DNA of 64,000 nucleotides from Rhea pennata. Its lineage: Eukaryota; Chordata; Aves; Rheiformes; Rheidae. The stretch is taken from positions 5,084,001-5,148,000 of the forward strand of contig NW_026907675.1 in the NCBI RefSeq assembly GCF_028389875.1, in the 5' to 3' direction. Positions 51,901-63,939 of the stretch are shown one piece after another (within the stretch, counting starts at the first letter, position 1; the number at the start of each line of letters is the position of its first letter). The position numbers and the translations under genes were made by a program. The notes under the pieces are model-generated. The model worked only from the letters and a program-made list of their open reading frames with translations, did not search any database and was not told the DNA's origin.

Positions 51901-53185
51901 ATTCGTTTCCGCGGTGTGCACGCCTTACTCCGTACAGAGTGAGGAGTGGCATGGACAGCCCTGGGCAGGGAGTGTTCGGGGGCCACTGAGCTCTGCGCAA
52001 GACACACAAATATCTTTTTAATGGTGCAGGCATGAGTGTAAAAGAACGGCTACTGGATCTTTTGCGGGCAATTTTTTTTTTCTTTAAAGGAAAGTGATTC
52101 CAGAATTGGGGTGGACTGCAGTCACAGGAATACAGACAGCTGGTGCCATTGTAGGTGCCCTGTTCTCCTCTGCCCAGCCTCCATCTGCAGCTCCGAGGGG
52201 CTCCCACAGGTCCATCATGAGAGCTGCCAGGCCCAAGCAGCTACCTCCGACACTCTGGGGCCTCCCCAAGTGCCCCTGGGTGCCTGTGCTTAGACACCCG
52301 AGCTCTGCCTGGAAAGGTGAAGAATTGTTTTCAACATTTAAAGAAAAGATAGGAGCACCTTCTCCTCAGCTGAAATGGCTGAATAGTTTTAATAAAATGT
52401 CAACATTTTCCCATGAAAGCACACTGGAAATTTTCAGGAAAGATATTAATCTCAGGAGAAGAAGTACTGTTCTGCCCCTTGTCTTGCATTACCACTGCTT
52501 GGGCTATTATGCTGTCGATGTAATCTCACTGATCTTTCACATATTTGCAGCTGTCCTCATCAAAGTGGTCATGTGTAAAGTTCCCTTTATATCAGACTAT
52601 CTGGACTATCTGGAAAACTTCCTGTAACTTTCCAGTTTTCCTCCTCCCCTTGCCCATTATCCATCAGATACCTCTCAGCTCTCCAGTTGCTGCTCTGAGC
52701 CTCAGGGAGCCTCAAACTTGCCTTGTCTTTTGAGGAGTCTGATTGTCTCCTTAGTCTACTCCGTAGCAGTGCTTCTGTCTATCCATTTCTACCTACCAGT
52801 CAAAAACAGTCCAAGGAAGGTAATTTCTTGTGGAAAGTGGCCCTCACTGGAGGCAGCTTGGACTTAACATACAGTAGAGGAGTGCATTTGACTGTGTATT
52901 AAACTGTATCTTATTTTATTTTTGTTTGCAATTAAGAAAAACCCTCCTATGTCTGCAGCCAATTCTCTAAGGAGAACAGGCAGGAATTGGTGCGTAGGAG
53001 CCGCAACATTCAGCTACAGATTCGAATGGAAACAGGCTAGGTTTTAACAGGAGTGATGTAAGTCTCCAGTGGCTGATGAGAGAAATGGCAGGGTTGGGAG
53101 GTGAGGAGGAAGGTTGTCTGTAACAGGTCACATATTGAAAACACTGCTTTTTCCTCATGTTCAGGTTTTATTGTGGTAGAGACAG
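51901..53185. other. Unassigned DNA between satellite zone and MROH gene
   Basis: A 177-codon open frame (52094-52627, plus) has a hydrophobic segment near its end (HIFAAVLIKVVMCKVPF), but no family was recognised and there is no splice or regulatory context. It is most likely chance. Confidence 0.4.
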
Positions 53186-53325
53186 TCTGCCCATTGCCTC
53201 TTGTCCTGTCGCATGGCAGCACTGATCCGAGTTCGGCCCCATCCCCTTGACACTTCCCCCCACACCAAGGTATTTGTAGACATTAATAAGATCCCCTCTC
53301 AGCCTTCTCTTGTCCTGGCTAACCC
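53186..53325 (-). mobile_element. CR1 LINE fragment (3' region)
   Basis: Plus strand tgcccattgcctcttgtcct, cggccccatccccttgacac and ataagatcccctctcagcct match the reverse complement of the CR1 3' part. Confidence 0.85.
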
Positions 53326-53821
53326 CCCCAAAAACTGCCTGCCCCCTGCCCACAGCCCCTACCAGCCCAATTTGCCCCATGGCTGCCGCTGCCTCAGCTG
53401 CCTCAGGAGCCCCAGCCCCTGGCTGCCCCTGGGCATGGAGACTCCCCACCAGCTTCCCTATTTCAGACCTACACGGGGAATCCCTGGCTCAGAGGTGGCC
53501 CTTCACGGGTCACCCTTGTGTAATTAGCTAATGAGCAGCCCCACACACCTCCTAGCCAGCCCCACGGAGGCCTCCCTGCAGTGAGCTGCAGCAGAGACTG
53601 ACCAGGGTGATGTCAGGGCCCTTTGTGATCTCCACTGTCCCCCCCACTGTGACTCCAATGGTCCCTCGTGGTGTCACGTAATGCCCCACAGCATCGCCTC
53701 AGTGTGAGGGGAGGGGGACGGCTAGGATCTCCCAGGGAGCTCCCTCAGCCAGCCCATGGTCCTGTGAAGGCCCCCCTTTCACCACTGCTCCTTCCTGTCC
53801 CGCCTGAGCCCCAGAGCCGGC

Positions 53822-56800
53822 ATGGCAGGGAGACACCCCAGCCGCCCTGCAGCAGTGTGGGGTGAGGATGAGGACCATCCCCCCAGCCACCCCATGGAGG
53901 CCTGGGTCAAGGAGGAGGCCAGACCCCCCAGACGCCCAAAAGAGGCTTGGGTTGACGATATGGAGAGACGCCCTGGCATCTCCATGAGAACTGGGGTCAA
54001 GGAGGAGGATGGACCCCCAAGCTGCCCCATGGAGGCCTGTGAGGAGGCTGAGCAGGCAGATGTGGTCCTTATGGCCATCGAGGGCTTGAAGGACAGCAGT
54101 GCCTACAACACCTCAGCGGCAACACATGTGCTCGAGGATATGATGGGATACTGCGCTGCCAGGCCAGAACACGTAAGCCTCCAGCCCACTGGTGATGACC
54201 CCCAAGCACGGGGCTCTAGAGCACAATTTATCTGGCAAACAGGGTTTCCTGTGGCAGCAGGCTGGTGCCAACCCGTGTTTCTTCCAGTTGCAGCTGACTG
54301 TGGCACATATCTATGAGCACCTGCCAGGCATCAGTGAGGCCGCAGCCCGGGACATGCTCAAGACCTTCCTTCTCCTCCTGACATGCCACTACCCCAGCGA
54401 GGTGGTCACTGGCCTGCTGAGCTGCTCCCCGACCTGTGACAGGTACACTTCCCCTGGTGCCAGCCTGAGTGCAGCAGCCGCAGGGCTGCAGCTCTGCTCC
54501 CTCCAGGCCTCACAGATCCGCCGGGTGGGCCAGCGCTGGCAAGGGTCAGCAGGATGCCACAATGCTGACCTGACCCTTTCTGGCTTGGACTCACAGTGTT
54601 GCCGTGGCCATGTGGGAGGTGATGGTCTCCCAGTCTTTGACAGCGGAGAAGGTGCTGCAGGAGCTGCTCTGTGTGCTGCAGGAGCGGCCCTTCTGCAAAC
54701 CGGGCACCACCATCAAGGACCCCAGCTGCATCCTCCCTCTGACCGTGAGTTGCCCCACAGGCTTGCTGGCTGAGGGAAGCCTCCCCGTGCATGCAGCTGT
54801 GGCACTAGTGAGGGCTGCCATTGGTGTCTTTGCAGGCAACCCGGGCACTGAACATCATCCTTCTGCAGCACACGTGCAAGCAGCAGGTGAAGGCACTCTT
54901 CCCCCGCCTCTACCTGGCGCTCTTCTTCCAGCTGTCCTTTACCATCGTCTGTGCGCAAGAGGACATCCCTGCCTTCAGCCGCGAGGGCAAACTCATGCCT
55001 CACAGGCCTGCCAGGTACCCTGTCCACCCGGTCTGTCCCCCAGTGCCCATGCTGGAGAAGGGGATGACAGATCAGTGCTCTTCTCCCTGCGCAGGGTGGT
55101 GGTGCAAGCCATGCAGGCGTTGTTGTGCTGCAGTGGCTATAGGGAGCAGGTCACTGCCATGCAGCAGCGAGGTGGCTGGGACATGATCAGCCAGCCTGAG
55201 ACTCACCTCACAGGGGTTACCTTGCTGGCCAGGTAAGCCCCTTCCGGTCCTTACTCCCCGTCCCACCACGGGGTCCCACTGCACTTTGCCCATCGGTCTT
55301 GGCCACCACGGTGACTCTCCTGCCCATTGCCAGGCAGATGCAGGGCAACCCCCTGGAGGAGCGCGCTGAGGTCTTCCTGAACCTGAGCGTGGCCCTGAGG
55401 GGCAAGGACAGGTGCCAGGAGACCCCTTCTATGGCCTTCTTCATCGAGGTAGGCTGTGAGGTGCTGGCATGAGTGGGAAGGGGTGGCTGGTGACAGCAGA
55501 ACTAGGACTCTGCTGGTGCCTCTGTTAGTCCCCAGCTGTCCCCTGTGTCTCACACACCCTCTGTGCTGGCCCTCAGCACTCCATGTGCTCTGAAGAAAGG
55601 CCAGAGGGCTGCAGATGGAGCCAGGCTGAGGGGATGGGGACATGGGGATGGCGCTGAGGGCACAGGGATGGGGTGGAGGGGTTGCGCACAAGGGGGCAAT
55701 GATGAGGGGATTCAGCTGGAGCTGGGGCTGCCCCTGGGGCTGGGGCTGGGGCTGGGGCTGGGGCTGGGGCCAAGTGGGAGGTGGCAGTGGGAATGCCGTG
55801 CTACGTGCCAGGGTCCTGGTCCTAGCTGTGGCCACTGGTCCCTGTGCCACCCTGGCCCTGTGCCGTTGCAGCTGCTGCAGTGCCCTGATCTGTGCGCGGC
55901 AGATGACGAGGTGGCACTGAGCCTCTGCCAGGAGCAGCTGGGCAACGAGCGCCGAGTCATGCGCTGGCTGGCGCTCCGCGGCCTCCTCTTCCTCTCTGAG
56001 AGACCCGCCACAGTGAGTGAGCGCTTGCCGCCCGTGCCTCTGTACAGAGCATTTCCACCATCAGTGGTCTGAGGAAAATGCTGCATGTCTCGCTGCAGGC
56101 AAGGAAGATGCAGAAGCTGATCCCGGACGTGGTGAAGCAGCTGCAGGACGCTGATGGGGAGACAGATGCCAAAGCGCTGGTGGTGCTGAGTAACGTGCTG
56201 CACCACATCACCCCATCGCAAAGCAGCCACTTCGCTGTGCAGCTGGCCCATGACCTTCTGTCCCTCTTCTCCAGTGTGAGGATGGCGGCAGGGAGCTGGT
56301 AGGGAGCCCTTTCCGGTTACTCCCCATCGCCACTGCTGACGTTGCCGTGTTTGCCCCAACAGGAGGTCAGAGCGGTGCGGGAGCTGGCCATGCAGCTCTT
56401 TGGGGAGCTGCTGAGCCGGGCAGCAGGCAGCGAGAGGCAGCAGATGAAGCAGGTGGCACGCCAGGGACTGCTGCCCCTCTTCCTGCATCTGAGTGACCCA
56501 CACCCCGGGGTGGCACAGGTACAGGGCACTGTGGCAGGCCGTACGGCCACCCGGGGGACACTCTGGGTGGCGGCTGTGGGGTGTCCCTGGCCTGGCCGTG
56601 GTGCCATCACCCATCTCCCCACTCCTCCGAAGGTGGCCCAGGCAGCCCTCGTGGACGCTGCAAAGCTCCTGCACTGGAAGCAGCTCCGGAAGCTGGCCGA
56701 GAGAGCACAGATCTGGTACATTGGCGAGTACCTGGTAAGGAAGCCCCAGCAGCGCCAGGCCTGTCCTGGAGGTGCTGGCCCCTGTCCCGCTGTTGCCGGC

Positions 56801-58488
56801 ACCTCTCCTGGGAGCCAGCCCCTGTCCCAGCAGTGCCAGCATCTGTCCTGCAGGTGCCAGCCCTTGTCCTGGAGGTTGCTTCTCCTGGGACAATTTGCAA
56901 TCTGACTGCTTGCAAAGCCAGTGCCAATCCCTGTCCCAGCTATGCCAGCATCTTCCCTGGAGGTGCCGGCCCCTACTGAAGCAGGGCTAGCTCTTTTCCC
57001 AGAGGTGCCAACCACTGCCCCAAAGGTGCCAGCATCTCTCCTGGCAGTCCTAGCCCCTGTCCTGGCAGTACAAGCCACTGGCCCTTCTCTGCCAACATCT
57101 TTTCCATCAGTGCCAACACCTGTCCCGGCCGTGCCAGCCCCTGTCTTGGTTGTGCCCTCACCTGTCCTGGGAGGGGGGGTGGACCCAGTGTTGGCAACGC
57201 CTGTCCTAGAGAGGGGATAGGTGTCCCACAGAGGGGAGCAGGCTCAGCGGTGCCAGCACCTTTACTGGGGGTCCCTGCAGGTGCGGAATGCCGGGCCGGT
57301 AGCCAGCGAGTATGTGAGCTGCAGCTGCCGGTACCTGGAGGATCCCCGGACTCCCCTGCGGGAGCAGGCGGCATACTTCCTCGGTGAGAACCCCCTCCCC
57401 CCCAGGCACCCGCGACCCTCTCCCCAGCCCCAAGATCCTTCTCCTCAGCCCTCTTCCAAGAGACTGTGTTCCCCTCCTCAACGCCCGTGACCCTCTCCCC
57501 AGCACTGGGTTCCTCTCCCCAGGCCTCACCCTTGAATGCCGAGGTCCCTCTCCCCAGCATGTGGGACCCACTTCCCAGTCCCTAGGTCCTTCTCCATAAC
57601 ACCTGGGTGCTTCTCCCCAGCCCTCCTGGCCCTCTCCCAAGAGCCCATGTCCCTCTCCTCAGCATCTGCGACCCTCTCCCCACCACCAGGTCCCTCTCCC
57701 AAGCCCCTGGATCCCCCTCCCCAGCCCCCACAACCCCCTCCTTAATGCCTGGATCCCTCTCCCCAGCACCTGAGACCCTCTGACCAGTCCTTTTGTCTTT
57801 CTCCATAATGCCTGGGCCCATCTGCCCAGACCCCAAGTCCCTCTCCCCAGCCCCTAGGTCCCTCTCCCCAGCACTAGATCTCTGCCCCAAAGTCCACGTC
57901 CCTCTACCCAGCCCCAGATCCCTCCCTCCTGGCCTGGCTCTCACCTTGTGACGGGTTGTGTGTGCTTAGGGCTTGCTGGGCGGCTCCTGGACTGGCACGG
58001 GGAGAACCTGGAGGAGATGTGCAGCCGTACGTAGGGCACGCAGGGCTGGCTGGGGTTGGTGAGAGGAGCCTGGGCCTGGAGATGCAGGGAATTTCTGGGG
58101 CATTTGAGGGCCAATGCTTTTGGCCAGGCAGAGAGCACCCGTGCCCTGCACAAGGCTGGAGGGCTCTTGCCTACCTTCCTGAAGGGAATTTGGGGAACAT
58201 TTGGAGTATCACTGAGCACAGGCAGGTTTCCTGGTGCCTGGCTTCCCCTTGGCCCTCCCTCAAGGAAGGGCCTGGGGGCTCTGCTGGTACAGGGCATGAT
58301 CACTACTCTTTCCTCCCACCACAGTACTTCAGCGCTTGGAGAATGACAGCAGCCCCACAGTCCGCTTCCTGGCAACATACACAACCTTTGCCCTCCGAGA
58401 GCCCAGGAAAGCATCCCCGTCAGGCTTCACCATCCGAGCCCTGCTCGCTCGCCTGCGGAGAGTCTGGCAGTGGTGGCACCAAGGCTGA
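53822..58488 (+). CDS. MROH-family (maestro HEAT-like repeat) protein, 13 exons, intact
   Basis: MROH proteins are alpha-solenoids of HEAT-like helical repeats; the function of most is unknown. Exons: 53822-54172, 54288-54442, 54597-54744, 54836-55014, 55095-55232, 55334-55448, 55872-56012, 56099-56275, 56363-56518, 56633-56734, 57281-57383, 57970-58026 and 58325-58488. All introns are GT-AG, phases agree throughout, no internal stop occurs, and the sum is 1986 bp (661 residues plus TGA). Family-typical stretches are [17 protein letters not shown] (exon 4), [11 protein letters not shown] (exon 6), [16 protein letters not shown] (exon 9) and [16 protein letters not shown] (exon 13). Exon 1 has four degenerate 15-residue repeats ([15 protein letters not shown] type). 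The ATG at 53822 has G at +4; unseen upstream exons are possible. Birds have many MROH paralogues, so the member (7-like or 2B-like) is left open. Confidence 0.85.
53874..54051 (+). repeat. 45-bp tandem repeats inside MROH exon 1
   Basis: About four in-frame copies of a unit like ccccatggaggcctgggtca plus aggaggagg, giving acidic/basic peptide repeats ([48 protein letters not shown]). Units diverge but keep length, so the frame is preserved. Confidence 0.75.
55722..55772. repeat. (GGGGCT)n tandem repeat in MROH intron 6
   Basis: About seven ggggct units. It is G-rich on the sense strand, so the intron RNA could fold into a G-quadruplex. Confidence 0.9.
56750..57190. repeat. Degenerate minisatellite in MROH intron 10
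   Basis: Unit of about 18-24 bp, tgccagcccctgtcctgg with variants, filling most of the intron. Confidence 0.75.
57390..57940. repeat. Pyrimidine-rich minisatellite in MROH intron 11
   Basis: Repeated ccctctccccag plus ccc(c)tgg/aga units of about 30 bp. Many units contain ctccccag, which resembles a 3' splice site, yet the true acceptor used for a phase-correct exon is gtgtgcttag at 57969. Confidence 0.75.
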
Positions 58489-58667
58489 AGAACCAGTGTG
58501 GGATAAGCTTCCCATAATTCAGCATCCCCGAATCGCCGGTCCGCCTCCAGTGCAGAGCACATTCAGCTAAGCAGGTAGCTCCAGGCCACGTCTCATCAGA
58601 CTTGCACAAGCAAGAAGATGCCACAGCTTGCCTGGGAAGCCCTGTTTCTGCATTTGCCCATGCCCAT

Positions 58668-58673
58668 ATTAAA
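58668..58673 (+). terminator. Poly(A) signal ATTAAA for the MROH gene
   Basis: ATTAAA 180 bp after the TGA, followed within 50 bp by a GT-rich stretch (tttttcttgtgtacatttgg). Suitable cleavage/polyadenylation context. Confidence 0.6.
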
Positions 58674-58699
58674 ACAAGGCTTTTTCTTGTGTACATTTG

Positions 58700-60069
58700 G
58701 AAAGCTGGGGCAGGTAGGCTGTTGGGGGCTGCAGGTGAGTGTGGGAGGAGGAGTGTGGATGCCATGGAGAGGAGGTGGATGCAGCTGGAGAGCAGGAGGT
58801 GATGGAGGGCATGGGAGCGAGTGTGCCTTGTCGGGCCCTGTGGCAAATTGAAGGGTAAAGGAAGCAAGCTGGTGCACTCACAGCCACCTCTGGGGCATCT
58901 GAAGGTGTACGTGACCTGCCCTGCAGCCCCATTAGGACACATCCATGTACCTTTCAGTGCACCTCAGGGCCTTCTGTGGGCCCTTGAGTGCACCCCAGGG
59001 CTCTCTGTGCGCCTTTTGGCATGCCCTATGCCCCTCCATGCAGCTTTTGGAAAACCCCAGTAGCCTCCATGTGCCTTTCTGTACAACCCTGGCCCTTCCG
59101 TGCACACTTCTGTGCAGCTCAGGCCCCTCTGAGTAGCCCTTTGGTGCTCCTCAGTACCCTGAGGACGGATGTACGAACCCTCACAGAGCCTCCACAAGCC
59201 CTGCTCCCCCTGTACAGCTGCCCCTGAGCCACAGGCTCTGCAATCCTGCACGAGTCCCACGTCACCTCCAGCATCTCCCCAGACACCCACGTGCTGCACG
59301 CGGCTCTGGATGTCTCCCGCAGCACAACATCAGCCTGATTTTGCCACTCCTCTGGGCTGTGGGTGTCCCCCACAGCTCTTCTGGAATGAGGGTCTTGACG
59401 AGGTCAATGCTTCCACAATGCCTCTTCTGGTGTCCCCCACAAGTTGCTCCATGCCTCCTCCTCTTCAGTTCCCCCAGGGCTCTTCCTTGCATGCCCAGAA
59501 CCATGTGCAGCATCAGCATCCAGATGTATGCAGCACCCCTTGGGTATGGACCTCCTCCTCCTCCTCAGCAGGGCCTGCTGAGGGCCTGAACATGCCATCT
59601 AGCCCCTAAATGCCTCCAAACTTTGCTCCAGCACCCTCACCAACTCCAGAGCCTCCCTGAAGCCTATCCCAGGGCCTTAAACACCCCCAAAGCTGCCCCA
59701 AACCCTGCCCCAACAGCAGCAAGCTAGCCCTTCAGTATGCTTTATTCTCAATAGACAGATATCACTGGAATGAAATAGGGCAAAGAGCAGGGACCAGCCC
59801 CGCAGCTCCATCCCCTGCTTGTCTCTGACAACGGCATGACTGGATGCCAACACACCTCCGGTTGACCTCACACTGCTCTAGGATCCTCCTTGCTGCTCAA
59901 GCAGGGACGGGAGGTGAGAAGAGGGAAGAGAGGCCTGGGAGCGCTGCAGGATGAGCAAGCAGACTGGACTGATCAGGAAGGGCCTTTACAGGTGGAGGAG
60001 CTGGAGGAAAACCCTCCTTGTGCATGACCTGGGTCAGACGTAGCCTCAGGAGACTTTTCACAGACAGAG
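58700..60069. other. Downstream spacer with degenerate repeats
   Basis: No gene recognised. At about 58925-59160 a degenerate repeat of about 40 bp (gtgcacctcagggccttctg type) is visible. The open frames are compositional. Confidence 0.5.
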
Positions 60070-60411
60070 ATGTGCCACCAGAAGGTGCCCCGTTCGCCTG
60101 ACATCAAGGCCAGAGATGTTGCCAGGGAGGCAGCCAGCGACACGGAGAGCACGCCTCTCGACCCAGCAATGCCCGGAGGAGCCGAGCCAGTGGCATCTCC
60201 TTTGGCCAATGGCTTTCAGGATGCAGGAGACAGCATGTCCCTTGCCCCATCAGCAAGCACAGGAACAAAGCCAGAGGCCTCCCCTGCAGCCCGAGGTCCT
60301 CAGGATACAGGGGGAAATGTGACTCCCTCTCCAACAGTTCCTGCAGAAGCTCTGCCAGAGGCCTCTCCCTTGACCGGAGGCTCTTGGGATAAGAGCTACA
60401 GCCTGCCTTGA
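60070..60411 (+). CDS. Uncertain ORF with 28-residue repeats
   Basis: 113 codons from ATG to TGA. Contains three degenerate 28-residue units: PVASPLANGFQDAGDS, PEASPAARGPQDTGGN, PEASPLTGGSWDKS. No homologue is recognised. It could be a tail or linker exon of an unseen gene (the preceding cacag could act as an acceptor) or a translated minisatellite. Coding status is unproven. Confidence 0.25.
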   Translation: MCHQKVPRSPDIKARDVAREAASDTESTPLDPAMPGGAEPVASPLANGFQDAGDSMSLAPSASTGTKPEASPAARGPQDTGGNVTPSPTVPAEALPEASPLTGGSWDKSYSLP

Positions 60412-61719
60412 AGCACCATTGCTCATGGAAGTAAAACCATCAGCTTGTCCCTTGGCTGGAGGCCGTCATGATCAGGTCAGCAAGGAGCACATCACCAGCA
60501 CCCACCATCAAAGGGAGCTGCTGTGCGAGCTGTGCCTGCGGTGTGCAGCGTGAGTGCAGAGAGCTGCCCCATTGTGCGGGACCCTCCTGCCCATGGTGCC
60601 TCTCAGCCGTTTACCCTCTCCCATATCTCCCGTGGGGGAGATGCCTGGTCCTCTCTGTTTCCAAGTGCCAAAGGCTCAGGGCTTACGTCTCCTCTGCCTG
60701 CTGTACCACCTTCAGCCCTGGGGCATGGAGGCCGAGCAAGGAGGGAAGGGGTGGCCCCCTCCCACACCCAGTGGGCAACCCATGTACCCTTTCTGCCATG
60801 TACCCGGCTGCCTCCATTCCTCCCTGCCTCTTGTGGCCCCCAGCCCAGCCCTGCTGCTACAGCCCCACAGCAAGCCTTGTCCCATTGCTCTGCCAGCTGC
60901 AGGTCCCATCCCTTGGGGCTCGCAGCCATTGGCAGCATCCCCCCACCCCAAACCCTTTCCCCTCATACATCCCGGGGCACCAAGATCCTGAGCATCACCA
61001 GCTGATGGCACACGGCTGTACATTCTTGCTCTCCCCAGGCAGGTTGCCTCTGAGCCCAAAGATGAGGAGAAGTCATCCTCGTCCTTCAGGCACACACCAG
61101 AGGCTGAACCAGGAACGTATGCAAAGTGAGAGCTCTTCTGGGACTGACGGCCTTGTCCCGGCACAGCAAGCAGCACTGAAACGTGCAGCAGTAAGCGCTC
61201 TGGAGTTGGCTCTGCCGAGGCCACAACCCCTTGGGAAAGCCCTTGGTGGCAGGGCACAGGCAGCTGCTTGCCCTGTGCAGCCTCCTGCCCACTACTCTCC
61301 TTCCCCCACAGGCATCACCTCCCTCAGGGACACCTCAGCCCCCAGGCAATGGCCCTCGGTGCTCAGGACTCTGAGCTTTGGGCTCTGCACAGAGCTTTCT
61401 GCTGCTGTTGTGTCACAGGGCAGCGAGAGGAACAGCGTGGATGCAAGTGCCACACAGGTCCCCTGAGACTGGGGCTGGTGCACAGCAAAGAGGCAGAGCG
61501 ATGGAGGCTGTGTCCTGGGTGCAAAAGAAATGCATCGTGTCCCACAGTACCCATGTGCCCACACAAACTCTAGTCAGCAACAGCCATTTTCTGCTTCAGA
61601 TAAAACCCTCGGAAGCTTTTTCTCCTCATGCTACTTGGTGTCAGGCAGATCTCCAGACAGGCTAGTGCAGGCAGTGCCAACGAAGCCAGTGGGGCCTGAC
61701 AAGAAAGCCACTCAACCAG
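60412..61719. other. GC-rich unassigned DNA
   Basis: A 332-codon frame (60468-61466) exists but has no domain, signal or repeat pattern. The stretch SPKMRRSHPRPSGTHQRLN after ctccccag (61038) might be an exon, without support. Confidence 0.4.
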
Positions 61720-61850
61720 TCACAGAGCAGCTGGGGTGGGAAGGGGCTTCTGGAGGTCTCTGCTCCAACCTCCTGCTGCAAGCGGAGGCCATCAGAGGGA
61801 GTTTCCCAGGGCCTGGCAGGGTCAAGCTCTGACTGTCTCTGTCAGACCAC
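61720..61850 (-). mobile_element. CR1 LINE fragment (diverged)
   Basis: Plus strand cacagagcagctggggtggg, aaggggcttctggaggtctc and tgctccaacctcctgctgca: reverse complement of a diverged CR1 3' end. Confidence 0.7.
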
Positions 61851-63935
61851 CCGTAGGCTTCAAAGGCTTTTCGCACTCTCTGTAGGGAATTTTCCCTGCT
61901 GCTACTTGTGTCATTGGCCTCACCTCACACATCCTGTGCTCCAGCTCTCAAACAGCACAGGGGCTTCCCCTGGGCTCACACCGGTGTGCCTCATCGGTCT
62001 GAAGCTTGGGACTCTAAACTGGAATTATTCTAACCTTATTCGAGTCTCCAAATCCCACAGGACACTCAAATGCCCAATTACCCCATATATACCAGTAGTT
62101 CATATGCTGAGATTTCCGATCCTCCAAAAAATGAGGAAGAAATGTTCTTAACAGTGGAGTACCCAGGTTCTGCTAACATTTTGAAAGAACCAAACAAGAA
62201 AGGCATTTCTGCCCATTGCCAAGTGGCTACAGCCGGATGTACCTGGGCTCGCTCCAGGGCGAGAGCTCCACAAAACTTCTTTTTTATTCTATCTCAGATA
62301 GCGTGGCCAGGATTATGATTTTTTAGTGATAGAACATGTGTTTGCAAGTTTAACTTGTTCATTAAAGCATTAGAACAAATGCTCAAGCACACCAAAGGAG
62401 GGAAAAAAAACCCTACGAAAATGACTCTTTCCATTGGCTTCAGTGGCTCTGGGGTGAAGCCTGAGTTTGGTTTGAAAGAGGAAAGAGTAAGGCTGGATGA
62501 CCTGCGAGTGACTATAATCTGCTTGATGGCTTCTGTGCTTTTCAGGGATATTTCTTCTGATTGCTCCTCAGCCTACAATGCACTCTATTTTTCCCTTTGC
62601 TGGGCACTCCAACCAAGACTTCAATCTGCGACCTTAAAAGTCCTGGCTGGCTGAAGACTACAAGATGCCGCTAATGTTTGGCTCTCCCTTTTTTAGCCAG
62701 AGAGTCTCTTTGCTCTCTCAGAGCACCCAAACTGAGATGCCTTTCCACTGGGAATCGATACCTGCTCAGCCCAAGGTTTCAGTCCTATGGGACTCAGCCC
62801 CAGGCTGAAAAGCTGCACACGGGGCTCTGTAACTCCCCTGAGCACAAGGGACTGGAGTCACATCACGGCAACCATAGAAATGGCCCCAGAAGCCGATCCT
62901 GCGACATCTGACCTGAATGAGACCTCCTGTATTTCCCTGTCCATCTTAAATGTTCTTTCTAGCTCCTTAGCCCTGGGGAGAAGTCTCAGCTCCTGGACCA
63001 GTGCGGAAGGCACCAGTACCTGCCGGTCCTATTGCTACACTCAGATTTTCATTCTGTTGAACTAAACCAGGTCCCCAAGTGACCGGCCAAGGTGTCCACA
63101 CTTCTCTCCAGTGCAGAAAAATGGACTGCAGTCCTGCACCTTTTCAGTTCCAGGCTCTGGACACATGGAGTGGCAGAGCTATGGGAACAGTGGCCACATA
63201 CCCCCGGAAGCCAGCTGGATGGGCACAGATGGGACCTGGCCCTTCCTGGCACGTGGAAAGCCCAGAGGACAGCACCAGCTATCATTTATGTTCCATACAT
63301 CCAAGGATGGTGGAAGGAGGCTGTTGGAGACTCCCTGGAAGCTCCGTTTACAACTTTCTTACAGACAGCTCCTTTCCATCGTTTCAGAGGAGGCTTTTGG
63401 CCAGAACACAGAAAAAACGTGAAAGACAGAACTACCCTGCAGTGCCATCTTGAGCGTGAGTGATTTCTTCATTTTCTTCATCAGTTCTTTAAGTTTCTGT
63501 CTTGTTCTTTCCTCCTGGGGAGTTCCTATGCAGCTCATGATAAGAAACATCAAGGAGCAGTCATAAAAACACCGAGAATCTGACACACACACGCTTGGTG
63601 CATACACAGTAACTTTATGAAGGCTCTCCATATGCACAGAAGATTAGCATACAGTTGTCATATTAGGCAGAAAGCAAGTAAGGATCACTGGAATGCTGCT
63701 ACATAGTTGTCCTTGTTTTCAAAAGAGATGATACATTCTGGTTTTGGCCTGGATGCATAGATATAATGTACACAAGCAGAAGGCCTGTCCTTTGAAACTT
63801 CGTTCACGGCCTACCTTGTCTCTCTCTGTTAACATGTTGATCCATGGCCCAGGACACGTCCAAAAAAAGGATGCAAGACATCCAGAGAGAACACTGACGT
63901 GTACGAATCTATCTTTGCTCTTTATCCTAAAGCTC
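61851..63935. other. Unassigned DNA
   Basis: No gene recognised. Plus-strand frames of up to 124 codons around 63.1-63.46 kb overlap in all three phases, a sign of chance. Composition is closer to 50% GC than the DNA to the left. Confidence 0.45.
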
Positions 63936-63939
63936 ACCA

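Noticed and set aside
52094..52627. 177-codon open frame with a hydrophobic end
   Set aside because: One hydrophobic stretch only; no recognised family, and no promoter or poly(A) context.
60468..61466. 332-codon frame in GC-rich DNA
   Set aside because: Two other frames in the same stretch are also long, which points to composition, and no domain was recognised.
63079..63463. Three overlapping frames of 103-124 codons
   Set aside because: All three phases are open over the same bases, so none can be preferred; no homology was recognised.
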